Positions 8,101 through 16,148 are shown, numbered from the stretch's first letter. The stretch is DNA of 64,000 nucleotides from Nonomuraea cavernae (GCF_014646355.1 NZ_BMNH01000006.1:125102-189101), one strand, 5' to 3'. The notes: generated from the letters alone by a model not told the origin. Numbers and translations: made by a program.

Positions 8101-8628
8101 GGCAACCGCCGGGCCGAGGCGGACGTACAGGAGACGCTGGCCTACACGTACCTGTCGCTCGACCGGCACAAGGACGCGCTGCGCGCGGCCAGGGCGTCGC
8201 TCGCGATCAGGAAGGAGATGCGCGACAACGAGGCGAGCGCGCTGCTCTCGATCGCGCAGGCCCTGCACACGGCGGGCCGGCCGGAGGAGGCGCTGGAGTA
8301 CGCCAGGACGACGGCCGCGCTGCAGCACAAGACGGGCACCCGTGACCGCTGGGCCGCCGCCCTGACCACGCTGGCCATGATCCTGCTCGACCTGCGGCGG
8401 CCGGAGGAGGCGCTGACCCATGCCACCCAGGCCAGGGACGTGCACCTGGCCTGCGGCACGCGGCGGGACCAGGGCTGCGCCCTGCGCGCCCTGGGCCTGA
8501 TCGCCCGCCGCCTCGGCGACTTCGCGCAGGCCAGGCAGCACCTGACCGAGGCGGTGCGGATCCTGGAGGAGGTGGGCGACCTCGCCGAGCTGAAGCGGGC
8601 GGCCACCGAACTCCGCGAAATGTCGTAG
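5104..8628 (+). CDS. Giant Crp/Fnr-like–NB-ARC–TPR (STAND) regulator
   Basis: About 1174 residues, with four parts in order. A Crp-type cyclic-nucleotide fold occupies about 35-150, with GELAFWSAGERVRV where CRP has its phosphate-binding cassette; the Arg is kept but the next Ser/Thr is Val. A Crp-type helix-turn-helix spans about 178-220. An NB-ARC/STAND NTPase has the Walker A GLPGVGKTT near 300-308 and a LLLILDNA Walker B near 380. About a dozen TPR repeats run from 650 to 1160. This resembles AfsR-like regulators, but the SARP/LuxR head is replaced by a Crp head. It follows glnR by 41 bp and may be co-transcribed. The true start may be a later GTG (5170 or 5176). Confidence 0.85.
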   Translation: MIGASPPLTVMLWTPPSPRIGGVSVSLFRALVDESARPRVYRRNDCICSPLRPANRVYLIDHGYAREYTPPGERETIHDLRAGGDLVGELAFWSAGERVRVDALTEVRAWPIDIRALREHASANPAVATALVQDLFARNLAARRHEALARAPVAARLAVWLLHLDGRYGLASDAAPPLSVETLADLVGSAPDVVQRQVAQWVRRGWLERPGYRRVRIVDAAALRTVAGGWEHLSAPWEGQVTPFLTRPGAQAEPLPVREVPRPAQLPAAVPDFTGRQLSLDLLTSWLERPNRTNTMVVQGLPGVGKTTLATYWGHLHEERFPDGQIVIDLRGQSPSQPPMTPAEALGQILRSLGVREHMPASDEAELMLLYRSRLAGRRLLLILDNAADPAQVRALLPGSKDCVVLVTSRTRMAPLRATGHADLMDLPVLDPGNAVALLVSVLGADSPRAADRDALAELARVCSYHPFALRISAAKLSENPELSVASRVRELRRPDRRPPFSGDPEEAFRSALDLAYESLSPPQRRAFRHVGLLPGRDFTPEVLAAALGCSVSEAVIAVEGLHRAYLVEPMPGPRYRVHDLVKGLARELGRHAEAGVREARVRLLDHYLAVATDPATAREWFEAERRSLVSAVRLAEETDAHGIAWQLAAAVFEPFKRLRYYENNLEIQQAGLTSAARIGNRRAIARMRSHLGSIHHDIGPSTQAARYIGEALADFTELDDREGRARALNELAEVHGIAGHNDDALKCAGEALELYREIGDLTGVADCLHTLACLHLSQERHELALHHAGQALDVRERLGDRRGTAQSLIILARVRHHLGAPKAALAEGLEALSICHELGDEHAEAETLLCLAEIYDTLRLPHDAQRDAERALAGYTATGDQHGCGRALCTLGRIARNGSRYDEALDHYELALDVQRELHHEQGKAETLGDIGLVHWRLADYLRAADYLNQALAISRVIQDPPVEARMLNRLARVRRRQGDPQVAFVYALEALDIVQGMGNRRAEADVQETLAYTYLSLDRHKDALRAARASLAIRKEMRDNEASALLSIAQALHTAGRPEEALEYARTTAALQHKTGTRDRWAAALTTLAMILLDLRRPEEALTHATQARDVHLACGTRRDQGCALRALGLIARRLGDFAQARQHLTEAVRILEEVGDLAELKRAATELREMS

Positions 8629-8710
8629 ATTTCGCGGCCCGAGGTCGCAGATTCCCTCCCGGCTCCTCCCGTTAGCTGGTGTCCCAGCTACTCCGTCGGA
8701 GGTGATCCGG

Positions 8711-9082
8711 ATGCTCACCAAGAACCAACTGCGCCGAGACCTGCGCTGGCTGAAGCGCCAGGCCCGTAAGGACCGGCGGATCACGCTCTCCGTGCTCGCC
8801 GGACTGCTGGCCCTGTGGGGCCGGCAGCTCTCCCCCGCCGACGCCATGCCCTCCTCACCGCCGCTGCTGGCCCTCTCGCTCGGGCTGGCGGTGGCCTCGG
8901 CCGTCGCCTGGCTGATGTCGGCGTACTTCCTGGCCAGGACGGTCCGGCCGCGGGGGGACTCGGTGGAGGCGCTCCGCTGGGTGTCCCGCGTCTCACGGGC
9001 CAAGGAATGGGCGTTCTGCTCGCTGTGCGCGTTCGTGGCGTGGCACCTGCTGCAGTTCGTCACCGCCTTGTTCCTGGGGTGA
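8711..9082 (+). CDS. Small hypothetical membrane protein
   Basis: A 123-residue protein of unknown function. It has a basic N terminus (about residues 1-24), then hydrophobic segments near 25-40, 55-77 and 97-121. The start is ATG 8711, directly behind GGAGGTGATCC (8698-8708), a full match to the anti-Shine-Dalgarno end of 16S rRNA, so strong translation is expected. It is followed by a 16-bp-stem terminator shared with the convergent nucleotidase gene. No family was recognised. Confidence 0.7.
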   Translation: MLTKNQLRRDLRWLKRQARKDRRITLSVLAGLLALWGRQLSPADAMPSSPPLLALSLGLAVASAVAWLMSAYFLARTVRPRGDSVEALRWVSRVSRAKEWAFCSLCAFVAWHLLQFVTALFLG

Positions 9083-9137
9083 CGGGATCGCGCGTCCTCC
9101 GGCCGCCGAGGGGCCGGCCGGGGGACGTCGCGCGGCG

Positions 9138-9172
9138 CGAGGCCCGGTCCCCGCAGCGGGGACCGGGCCTCG
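9138..9172. terminator. Bidirectional terminator hairpin
   Basis: A perfect 16-bp GC-rich stem (arms 9138-9153 and 9157-9172) with the three-base loop CAG lies between the stop codons of two convergent genes. There is no clear T-tract, which is common for actinobacterial terminators. Confidence 0.75.
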
Positions 9173-9181
9173 CCGAGCGGG

Positions 9182-10963
9182 TCAGTCCACCACGGTGATG
9201 CGGTTCGTGGCGGGCGGGGCGATGGGGTTGTTTCTGCCGAGGTGCTCGACGAAGGCGTCGATGTCGAGCGGGCCGCTCCACACGTCCGTGCCCTCGGTGA
9301 AGGCGAGGAACGCGTCCCCGCCGCCCACCAGGAAGTTGTTGACCGCGACCCGGATCGACTGGGTGTCGGTCACCGGCGTGCCGTCGATCGTGATGTCGGA
9401 GACCTTGGCGCCCCAGGCGGCGGACCTGCTGTAGGTGTAGGTCAGATTCGCCGAGGGCTGCAGGATCTTGGTGAACGCCTGGTTGTTGGGGCCTCCGGTG
9501 AACTGCTGCTCCAGCACCGTCTTCAGCTGGGCGCCGGTCAGCGTGACCACCTGCATGAGGTTGTTGAAGGGCTGGACGGCGAACGCCTCGCCGTAGGTGA
9601 CGACCCCGTCGCCCTCTCCGGCCGGGGAGCCGGCGTAGTTCAGCGAGTTGCGGACGCCGCCCGGGTTCATCAGGGCGATCTGGGCGTTGCCGCCGGTCCT
9701 GGTCGCGGCGAGCTGGCCGTCGGCGATGAGGTTGCCGAGGGGCGACTCACCGCTCGGGGCGGCCGTGTTGGTGAGGTCCGCGGAGATCGTGCCGACGGGC
9801 TTGTTGGCCACCGGCGCGACGCGATCCTTCCACGTCTGCACGAACGCCGAAATTTCGGGATCCGGGGTGACCGTGCGGGTCACGACGTGGTTGTCCGCCA
9901 CGACCGTCGAGCGGTCGACGTCCCGCGTCTTGACGTTCACCTGGAGGTCGACCTGGGTGATGACGCGGCCGAACGAGCCGCCCTGCGAGTAGAGGCGGTT
10001 CCGCCCGGCGGGGTCCTTGACGGTACACAGGTACGCCTGGTGCGAGTGGCCGCTGAGCACCAGGTCGATCTCGGGGTCGACCTGCGTGGCGATGCGGTTG
10101 CCCGCGCCCGGGACGGCGCTGCACGCGTCGGGCGACTGGCCGGCCGTCACCTGGTCGCCCTCGTGCACGAGGACGACCTGGGCCTTCACGCCGAGCAGCT
10201 TGAGCAGCTTGGACGCCACGTTCGCGGCCTTGACCTCGTCGACGAACTTGAGGTCCTTGATGCCCTCCGCGGTGACGATGTTCGGCGTGGTTTGCGTCAC
10301 GAGGCCGATGAAGCCGATCGGTACGCCGTTCATCCACTTGACGCTCACCGGCGGCAGCGCGGGCACGCCCCAGTCGGCCATCAGCTTCTTGACCTGGCCC
10401 TGAGCGCCGAGCGCCGCGAGCGCGTCGGTCTTCTCGTTCGGGTTCTTGAACAGGACGTTCGCGCCCACGTAGTCGAACGCCGCACCCTTCCACTGCCCCG
10501 CCGGGGAGCAGCCGTCGACCGGGTGGCAGCCGCCCTTCATGATCCGGCGCAGCTCCGCGTAGCCCTCGTCGAACTCGTGGTTGCCGACCGCGGCCACCTT
10601 CAGCCCGATCTTGCCCATGAACTCGACCGACGGCTCGTCGTGGTAGGCGGCGGAGACCAGCGGGGTCGCGCCGATGAGGTCGCCCTGGGCGACGGCGATG
10701 GTGTTCTGGTCGGCGTGGGCCTTCATGTGGGTGGCGACGAAGGCGGCACCGCCCGCGTCGACCGTGGCGCCGCTCTCGTCGACCATCCGGCCGGAGGAGC
10801 CGCCCGGCGGCTCCAGGTTGCCGTGGAAGTCGTTGAGGGCGAGCAGACGGATGGGGACCGTCCTGGGAGCCTTACCCGCGTCCGCCGGCACTGCGGCGAG
10901 CAGCACCGAGCCTGTGGCGACGGCTCCGGCCAGCGCGAGCCGGAGGAGGGAACGAGACGTCAT
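9182..10963 (-). CDS. Secreted bifunctional metallophosphatase/5'-nucleotidase (UshA-like)
   Basis: A 593-residue exported enzyme hydrolysing nucleotides, and possibly other phosphate esters, outside the cell. A signal peptide (1-29, ending ADA-G) is followed by a calcineurin-like metallophosphatase domain. That domain contains D45-F-H47 metal ligands, the GNHEFDEG motif near 128 and a later GHSHQAYLC motif. The C-terminal 5'-nucleotidase domain (about 380-590) includes NPGGVRNSL and GGDAFLAF, which bind substrate. The start is ATG 10963, which puts the signal peptide at the N terminus; an upstream in-frame ATG lacks support. It is convergent with the small membrane protein across a strong terminator. 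Confidence 0.92.
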   Translation of the reverse strand: MTSRSLLRLALAGAVATGSVLLAAVPADAGKAPRTVPIRLLALNDFHGNLEPPGGSSGRMVDESGATVDAGGAAFVATHMKAHADQNTIAVAQGDLIGATPLVSAAYHDEPSVEFMGKIGLKVAAVGNHEFDEGYAELRRIMKGGCHPVDGCSPAGQWKGAAFDYVGANVLFKNPNEKTDALAALGAQGQVKKLMADWGVPALPPVSVKWMNGVPIGFIGLVTQTTPNIVTAEGIKDLKFVDEVKAANVASKLLKLLGVKAQVVLVHEGDQVTAGQSPDACSAVPGAGNRIATQVDPEIDLVLSGHSHQAYLCTVKDPAGRNRLYSQGGSFGRVITQVDLQVNVKTRDVDRSTVVADNHVVTRTVTPDPEISAFVQTWKDRVAPVANKPVGTISADLTNTAAPSGESPLGNLIADGQLAATRTGGNAQIALMNPGGVRNSLNYAGSPAGEGDGVVTYGEAFAVQPFNNLMQVVTLTGAQLKTVLEQQFTGGPNNQAFTKILQPSANLTYTYSRSAAWGAKVSDITIDGTPVTDTQSIRVAVNNFLVGGGDAFLAFTEGTDVWSGPLDIDAFVEHLGRNNPIAPPATNRITVVD

Positions 10964-11058
10964 GGCCCAAGACGTTACGGCGACAAGCTGAGCAGCCAAT
11001 GTCGCAAAGGTAACGATTCGTGGCACCCCTACATGGCGTTATTTGCCAGTTGTACGCC

Positions 11059-11064
11059 TAGAGT
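11059..11064 (+). promoter_or_regulatory. -10 box placing a leaderless start for mshD
   Basis: TAGAGT lies seven bases before the GTG start of mshD, and no ribosome site is visible, so the transcript probably begins at the GTG. No good -35 box is present. Confidence 0.35.
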
Positions 11065-11071
11065 GCGAGCT

Positions 11072-11977
11072 GTGGAAACGCACGTGGAGATCAGAGAACG
11101 GCTCGATGACCAGGAAATCGCCGAGGTCCAGCGCATCGTTGACGCGGCCACGGAGACCGACGGCGTACGGCCGCTGAACGAGCACGTGATGCTCCACATG
11201 CGTTACGGCGGCGACCCGCTCGCCCGCTCGCTCCTGCTGTACGACGGCCCCGCCCTGGCGGGCTACGCGCACGTCGACCCCACCGACGAGGTCGAGGGCC
11301 CGAGCGGCGAGCTGGTCGTCCACCCGGACTTCCGGCGCACGGGACACGGCAGGCGACTGCTGGAAGCCGTACTCGAACTGACCGGCGGCAGGCTGCGGCT
11401 GTGGGCGCACGGCGACCACGCCGGAGCCGGCACGCTGGCCGCGTCGATGGGGTTCGAGCGGATGCGTTCGCTGTGGCAGATGCGCCGCTCGCTGTTCGCG
11501 CCGCTGCCGCCCTACGCCGTGCCCGACGGGGTACGGCTGCGCGCGTTCGTGCCCGGACAGGACGAGGAGGAGTGGCTCAAGGTCAACGCCGCCGCCTTCG
11601 CTCACCACCCCGAGCAGGGCTCGTGGACCAGGGACGACCTGCTCCGGCGCGAGCGCGAGCCGTGGTTCGACCCCGCCGGGTTCTTCCTGGCCTGCCGTGG
11701 CGAGCGGCTCGTCGGATTCCACTGGACGAAGATCCACGGGTCCTCCGGGCACGGCCACGAGCCCCTCGGCGAGGTGTACGTCGTGGGCGTCGACCCCTCC
11801 CAGCAGGGCACCGGCCTCGGCAGGGCCCTCACCCTGGCCGGGCTCCACCACCTGCGCTCGCGCGGCCTCGCCCAGGCGATGCTCTACGTGGACGAGGCCA
11901 ACACGGCGGCGATCAGGTTGTACGAGGGACTGGGGTTCAACCGGTGGGACGTGGACGTGATGTACGCCGCTTCGTGA
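11072..11977 (+). CDS. mshD: Mycothiol synthase MshD
   Basis: A 301-residue tandem GNAT acetyltransferase that acetylates Cys-GlcN-Ins with acetyl-CoA, the last step of mycothiol synthesis. The N-terminal GNAT domain (about 1-140) is followed by the active C-terminal one (about 150-301). The latter has the acetyl-CoA loop VYVVGVDPSQQGTGLGRAL and the closing LYVDEANTAAIRLYEGLGF motif. The GTG at 11072 matches the family N terminus (VETHVEIRERL). Transcription appears leaderless from a TAGAGT box. Presence of mshD marks the organism as an actinobacterium using mycothiol as its main thiol. Confidence 0.95.
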   Translation: METHVEIRERLDDQEIAEVQRIVDAATETDGVRPLNEHVMLHMRYGGDPLARSLLLYDGPALAGYAHVDPTDEVEGPSGELVVHPDFRRTGHGRRLLEAVLELTGGRLRLWAHGDHAGAGTLAASMGFERMRSLWQMRRSLFAPLPPYAVPDGVRLRAFVPGQDEEEWLKVNAAAFAHHPEQGSWTRDDLLRREREPWFDPAGFFLACRGERLVGFHWTKIHGSSGHGHEPLGEVYVVGVDPSQQGTGLGRALTLAGLHHLRSRGLAQAMLYVDEANTAAIRLYEGLGFNRWDVDVMYAAS

Positions 11978-12005
11978 AGTAGGCCGCGCTACGTGATGTA
12001 GGCCG

Positions 12006-13010
12006 CTACTCCACCATCCAGTGCAGGGCGTAATAGGACAGAGCAGCCACCAGAGCCGCCGCCGGAATCGTGAGAACCCAGGCGGTCACGATGTTGCCCG
12101 CCACGCCCCACCGCACGGCCGACAGCCGCTTGGTCGAGCCGACGCCCATGATCGCGCTGGTGATGGTGTGGGTGGTCGAGATGGGCGCGCCGAACCCGAT
12201 CGCCGCGCCGTACAGGACCGTGGCCGCCGCGGTCTCGGCCGCGAACCCCTGCGGCGGGTCCAGCGCGATGATGCGCCGGCCCAGGGTCCGCATGATCCGC
12301 CAGCCGCCGGCGTACGTGCCCAGGGAGATCGCGGTCGCGGCGGCGAGGATGACCCACTGCGGGATCTCGTCCTGCGGAGCGGCGTAACCGCCGACCACGA
12401 GGGCGAGGAAGATCACACCCATGGTCTTCTGGGCGTCCTGCAGGCCGTGCCCGAGCGCCATGGCGGCGGCTGAGACGGTCTGCGCGTAGCGGAAGCCGCG
12501 GTTGGTCTTGCCGGGCTGCGCGTTGCGGAAGATCCAGTAGATCGCGATCATGATCGCCGCGGCGAGCGTGAAGCCCATCAGCGGTGACAGGATCATCGGG
12601 ATGACGACCTTGTCCACCACGCCATCCCAGTGGACGAGGCTGGCCGAGGCCAGCGCCGCTCCGACGAGACCACCGATCAGCGCATGGCTGGAGGAGGAGG
12701 GCAGACCGAAGCGCCAGGTGATGAGGTTCCAGGCGATGGCGCCGATCAACCCCGACGCCACGATCACCAGCCCGTGTGAGCCCTGGGGAGCGTCGATGAT
12801 CCCTTTGCCGACGGTCTGGGCGACTTGCGTGCCGAGGTGGGCGCCGATGAAGTTCATCGCCGCGGCCATGAACAACGCGGCCCGAGGGGTGAGCGCGCGC
12901 GTGGAGACCGAGGTGGCGATGGCGTTCGCCGCGTCGTGGAAGCCATTGGTGTAGTCGAAGATCAACGCGATGACGACCACACTGATGACGAGGGCGAGCG
13001 TGAGGTCCAC
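12006..13010 (-). CDS. PiT-family inorganic phosphate transporter
   Basis: A 334-residue low-affinity metal-phosphate:H+ symporter of the inner membrane. The duplicated PiT signature is visible as DYTNGFHDAANAIATSVSTR near residue 24-43 and the second copy as GAPISTTHTITSAIMGVGS near 270. About ten membrane segments are predicted by eye. The gene starts five bases after the DUF47 stop and is clearly one operon with it, the usual DUF47-PiT pair. It ends 28 bp from the convergent mshD. Confidence 0.93.
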   Translation of the reverse strand: MDLTLALVISVVVIALIFDYTNGFHDAANAIATSVSTRALTPRAALFMAAAMNFIGAHLGTQVAQTVGKGIIDAPQGSHGLVIVASGLIGAIAWNLITWRFGLPSSSSHALIGGLVGAALASASLVHWDGVVDKVVIPMILSPLMGFTLAAAIMIAIYWIFRNAQPGKTNRGFRYAQTVSAAAMALGHGLQDAQKTMGVIFLALVVGGYAAPQDEIPQWVILAAATAISLGTYAGGWRIMRTLGRRIIALDPPQGFAAETAAATVLYGAAIGFGAPISTTHTITSAIMGVGSTKRLSAVRWGVAGNIVTAWVLTIPAAALVAALSYYALHWMVE

Positions 13011-13015
13011 TGAGG

Positions 13016-13633
13016 TTAGCTTTCCTTGACCGCGATCGACTCGACGGTGTTGGCCACGTGCTCGAAGGCGTCGGCGGCCTCTTCGAGGGCGTCGATGACC
13101 TCCTTCATCTTCATGACCGTCAACGCGTCATACTCGCCGCTGAAGAGTTTGGCCAGCAGCCGCCGGTAGACCTGGTCGCCCTGATTCTCCAGCCGGTTGA
13201 CCTCGATCCAGTATTCGTTGAGGTTCTTCATCGACCGCAGCCGGGGCATCGCCTCGGCCGTCAGCTCGGCGGCCCTCTCCAGCACCTCGACCTGCCGCAC
13301 GACATCTTTGGGCAGGTGGTCGATCTGGTAGAGGACGATGAGGTCGGAGGCCGCTTCCATGGCGTCCATCACGTCGTCGAGGTTCGAGGCGAGACGATAG
13401 ATGTCCTCGCGATCGAACGGAGTGATGAAGCTCTCATTGAGCCGGTTCATGATCGCATGGGTGCGTTCATCACCGGTGTGCTCGCAAACGCGCATCTTGT
13501 CGGCCAGGGCTTCCCTGTCCGAACCGTCGCTGATGATCTCTACCAGCAGGCGTGATGCTGTGACCAGGTTGTTCGCCGAGTCGGCGAACAGGTCGTAGTA
13601 GCTGTCCTCACGTGGCGTGAGACGCAGGCGCAC
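13016..13633 (-). CDS. DUF47/PhoU-like phosphate transport regulator
   Basis: A 205-residue all-helical protein of the DUF47 family, which accompanies and modulates PiT transporters. The chosen start is GTG 13633, giving the family N terminus VRLRLTPREDSYYDLFADSA. It has a GGAG ribosome site 6 bases upstream. A longer reading to 13747 lacks family support. Acidic E/D-rich helices such as NLDDVMDAMEAASD resemble the metal-binding motifs of PhoU proteins. It is directly followed by the transporter gene. Confidence 0.9.
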   Translation of the reverse strand: MRLRLTPREDSYYDLFADSANNLVTASRLLVEIISDGSDREALADKMRVCEHTGDERTHAIMNRLNESFITPFDREDIYRLASNLDDVMDAMEAASDLIVLYQIDHLPKDVVRQVEVLERAAELTAEAMPRLRSMKNLNEYWIEVNRLENQGDQVYRRLLAKLFSGEYDALTVMKMKEVIDALEEAADAFEHVANTVESIAVKES

Positions 13634-13789
13634 GTCGATCTCCAGATGTGCGGGGATGGTCCGTGGAAGAGAGTACGGGTAACCAGGCAAAATGCGAACT
13701 TCATGTCCCCTTCTCCTAGTCGCTACCCTCCGTGTGTTGCGTGACACCGTGACATTGGGATGCCCATGGGCTTACCTTCCCCGCCTTTC

Positions 13790-14365
13790 TCAGATCGCCG
13801 TCCGGTGGAAGCCGTGGAAGGACCGTGAAGGAGTCGGCCCCCTCTGCCCCTGATAACGCGAGCCGTACTTCGCCGAACCGTACGGATGCACGGCAGGAGA
13901 ACTCAGCCGGAACACGCACAGTTGGCCGATCTTCATCCCGGGCCACAACTTGATCGGCAACGTCGCGACATTGGACAACTCCAGCGTGACGTGCCCACTG
14001 AACCCGGGATCGATGAAACCCGCCGTGGAATGGGTCAGCAGACCCAGCCGGCCCAGCGAGCTCTTGCCCTCCAACCGCGACGCCAGATCACTCGGCAACG
14101 TGACCACCTCGTACGTCGACGCCAGCACGAACTCGCCCGGATGCAGAATGAACGGCTCGTCGCCGTCGGGCTCCACCAGCCGGGTGAGATCCGGCTGCTC
14201 CACCGAGGGGTCGATGTGCGGGTACTTGTGGTTCTCGAACACCCGGAAGAACCGGTCGAGCCGTACGTCGATGCTGGAAGGCTGGATCATCTCCTGGTCG
14301 AAGGGATCGAGCGCTAGCCGCCCGGCGTCGATCTCGGCGAGGATGTCACGGTCAGATAGCAGCAC
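13790..14365 (-). CDS. dcd: dCTP deaminase
   Basis: A 191-residue trimeric enzyme converting dCTP to dUTP, the source of dTMP precursors. The family motifs [20 protein letters not shown] and [10 protein letters not shown] are intact, the latter with the catalytic Glu. The C-terminal [20 protein letters not shown] lid is also intact. The start is GTG 14365, giving VLLSDRDI as in relatives and the normal length; a TTG three codons upstream is less likely. It lies directly upstream of, and divergent from, the tRNA-Gly used as an integration site. Confidence 0.95.
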   Translation of the reverse strand: MLLSDRDILAEIDAGRLALDPFDQEMIQPSSIDVRLDRFFRVFENHKYPHIDPSVEQPDLTRLVEPDGDEPFILHPGEFVLASTYEVVTLPSDLASRLEGKSSLGRLGLLTHSTAGFIDPGFSGHVTLELSNVATLPIKLWPGMKIGQLCVFRLSSPAVHPYGSAKYGSRYQGQRGPTPSRSFHGFHRTAI

Positions 14366-14415
14366 GTGGAGCAACCTACCGTGCCTGGGCTTGCTGAAGT
14401 GGGCTCGGTTTCCGC

Positions 14416-14421
14416 TACAGT
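14416..14421 (+). promoter_or_regulatory. Probable -10 box of tRNA-Gly
   Basis: TACAGT lies 23 bases before the tRNA 5' end, with a TTGCTG-like element 19 bases upstream. The spacing is slightly long, so the -35 part is weak. Confidence 0.4.
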
Positions 14422-14444
14422 GGTGGACGCGGCTTCGGCCCGAT

Positions 14445-14515
14445 GCGGGTGTAGTTCAATGGCAGAACATCAGCTTCCCAAGCTGACAGCGCGGGTTCGA
14501 TTCCCGTCACCCGCT
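14445..14515 (+). tRNA. tRNA-Gly(CCC)
   Basis: A 71-nt tRNA. The acceptor stem GCGGGTG pairs with CACCCGC. The anticodon stem TCAGC/GCTGA encloses the loop TTCCCAA with anticodon CCC. The T arm GCGGG-TTCGATT-CCCGT is intact, and CCA is not encoded. Its 3' half is repeated at about 23035, so this gene is the integration site of the adjoining element. Confidence 0.95.
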
Positions 14516-14520
14516 CTCAC
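14478..14520 (+). repeat. attL: 3' end of tRNA-Gly (direct repeat)
   Basis: From the anticodon loop to just past the tRNA end, this 43-base stretch recurs at 23035-23077 with only a G-to-A change, one lost C and a change at the last bases. The flanking GGCCCAGG-AGG sequence is also shared. An integrase fragment begins about 100 bases away, as expected for an att site. Confidence 0.8.
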
Positions 14521-14619
14521 CGTGAAGGCCCAGGTAGGGACATGAATCCCGACCCGGGCCTTGATCGTTTCCGGACTGGTTCGATCTTCGCGGGCCGTTA
14601 ACGGGCCATTAGCTCGTGA

Positions 14620-15220
14620 TCACTCTGCCGTGACCAGTACGCCCGCCGTGCCCTTGTCGTCGTCATCGTCGCGTGCTTCGAGTTGCCGATCGATGGCGTT
14701 GGTGATCGCCTCGTCGGCTCCCCTGACGGCGTGCTGGTAGATCATGGCGGCTCGGACGTTGTCGTGTCCCACGCGCGCCACGAGGTCCTTGAGGCCCGCG
14801 CCGGACTCGGCCCGGCCAGCATGTTGCCCGTGTGTCTCAGGTCGTGGAAATGAAGCCCTGGCAGGCCCATCTCCGTGACCACGTCCACCCAGCGTGTACG
14901 GGCGTTGAAGCCGCTTCGGCGTATCGGCCCGCCCTTGGCTCCCAGGAACATCAGCGAGCCCGGCTCACTCTGAACGTAGGTATCCATGTGCTCTCGGAGA
15001 TAGGGACGACGCTTTGCGGAATACCCACCGTCCGGCGACACGGCGACCGGCCTTGGACATGGGAGGCCCCAGCACCAGCCCACCCGGAGAGCGCTCGACG
15101 AAGTCGCCCCGGACGCGGACGGTACGTGTCTTGAGATCGACGTCCATCCGGCGTAGCGCGCTGACCTCACCCCAACGCAGGCTTGCGAACGTGGCACGTA
15201 GGTGTACGGGCTGAGAGTCA
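14620..15220 (-). pseudogene. Tyrosine site-specific integrase, C-terminal part, frameshifted
   Basis: Joined across frames, the minus strand reads as the catalytic domain of an AICE-type tyrosine recombinase. The first block is ATFASLRWGEVSALRRMDVD, then SKAGRRV, YLREHMDTYV, LHFHDLRHTGNM and GHDNVRAAMIYQHAV. The last part reads to the TGA ending at 14620. At least two frameshifts occur near 15020-15050 and one near 14805. The N-terminal domain is missing: a stop lies just upstream of the LRWGEV block, so a deletion has joined it to a neighbouring gene. The Arg (SLRWGE) and HxxR-H (HDLRHTG) active-site motifs remain readable, but no functional protein can be made. Confidence 0.8.
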
Positions 15221-15493
15221 TCGCCCCGTCACCCCCAGCCCGTTCGGGAGACCGTGGAACATCCGCTCCACCGCGCCGGCGAACATGGCGGCCTCGCGCG
15301 CCAAGCTCCGAGCGAACTCGACGTCGTCGAGAGTGACGTGGTCGTTCGCCTACGTGATGACGAGCACCTGAGTGCCGCCGAAGGCCAGGCCCAGGACCGG
15401 CGACCGCTGCGGGTACGGATGGTTGCGCACGTCAGCACCCTGACCGACCTTGAGATTGATCGTGCTGGCGGGACGAGTGTTGCGCCGCGCCAT
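15218..15493 (-). pseudogene. Small element-borne gene with in-frame stop
   Basis: From the ATG at 15493 the frame reads MARRNTRPASTINLKVGQG, continues to LGLAFGGTQVLVIT, then meets a TAG. After the stop the same frame continues sensibly (DHVTLDDVEFARSLAREAAM) to a TGA ending at 15218. It looks like one roughly 90-residue gene carrying a nonsense mutation. It abuts the integrase fragment, overlapping it by about 3 bp. I recognise the general style from actinomycete integrative elements but cannot name a family. Confidence 0.5.
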
Positions 15494-15699
15494 CACGCCG
15501 CGTCCTTAGCGGAGGTGGTCTTGGCGGCAGGGCGAGGAGCCCTTATCTCGCGAACCTTGATCGAGTACGCCAGCCTCCCGGCCTGGTTGAAAGAAGCGTG
15601 CGGACTGGTGGGGGACTGTCTGGCTGCGCTTCAGAAGTCCCCCACCAACCCAAGGCGCGGCGGAATGGGCACCCTGGACTCACCCTCCGCCGCGCCCGC

Positions 15700-15987
15700 T
15701 CATCGGGCCCGACCGTCGAGAAGGGCCAGCCAGACGGCCTGCGCCTCCTTGAACAGCCATCGATGGCTCTCGTGGACCTGTACCGGCCCATCGCCTCGCC
15801 GAGTCCGGCGAATGTGCGCCTGGCCCCCCGCGTGGCACAGCTCGTAGACCGTGTTCACGCAGTCGCAGGTATGAGCGGTCACGCGTACGCGGTTCTCCGC
15901 TCGGGTGGGATCCCGCCAGACCAGACGCATGTGATCCGGCTGAAGCGGAGCGACATGGAAACTGAGGCAGTCGGAGACCCGGGTCAC
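15700..15987 (-). CDS. Small hypothetical protein of the integrative element
   Basis: A 95-residue protein of unknown function with sequence such as PDHMRLVWRDPTRAENRVRV and a THTCDC–ELCHAGG cysteine-rich stretch that could bind metal. The chosen start is GTG 15987, whose GTGA overlaps the stop of the next gene upstream, implying coupled translation. A TTG at 16020 would lengthen it by 11 residues. Pairing with a zinc-ribbon-like gene and position near rep/int remnants suggest a maintenance or regulatory role for the element. Confidence 0.6.
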   Translation of the reverse strand: MTRVSDCLSFHVAPLQPDHMRLVWRDPTRAENRVRVTAHTCDCVNTVYELCHAGGQAHIRRTRRGDGPVQVHESHRWLFKEAQAVWLALLDGRAR

Positions 15988-16148
15988 GACAGTGCACCTG
16001 CCTCGCCGGTCCCGTTGCAACGCCAGCAGTCACCCCGGCACCCGTCGCCGGAGGCGGCGTCATCGGGATTCTCAGCCGCCACCACACCCCGGCGCAGGCT
16101 GATGTACTTCCAGCCTCGTCCTGAGCAGGAGTCGCATCGCGCAGTCAT
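15984..16148 (-). CDS. 54-residue DnaJ-zinc-finger-like protein
   Basis: A short protein with two CxxCxGxG-type knuckles, CDSCSGRG near residue 5 and CWRCNGTG near residue 41. These match half of a DnaJ cysteine-rich zinc domain. The ATG at 16148 starts MTARCDSC. It overlaps the next gene by 4 bp, and the two probably form a bicistronic unit divergent from the DUF5919 regulator. Its function is unknown; small zinc-knuckle proteins are common in actinomycete mobile elements. Confidence 0.6.
   Translation of the reverse strand: MTARCDSCSGRGWKYISLRRGVVAAENPDDAASGDGCRGDCWRCNGTGEAGALS

Noticed and set aside
5254..9063. 1269-codon open frame on the minus strand
   Set aside because: It is antisense to the Crp/NB-ARC/TPR gene, has no family motifs and arises from high GC at third codon positions.
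9242..11071. Long plus-strand frame in front of mshD
   Set aside because: It is antisense to the 5'-nucleotidase; the mshD family starts at GTG 11072.
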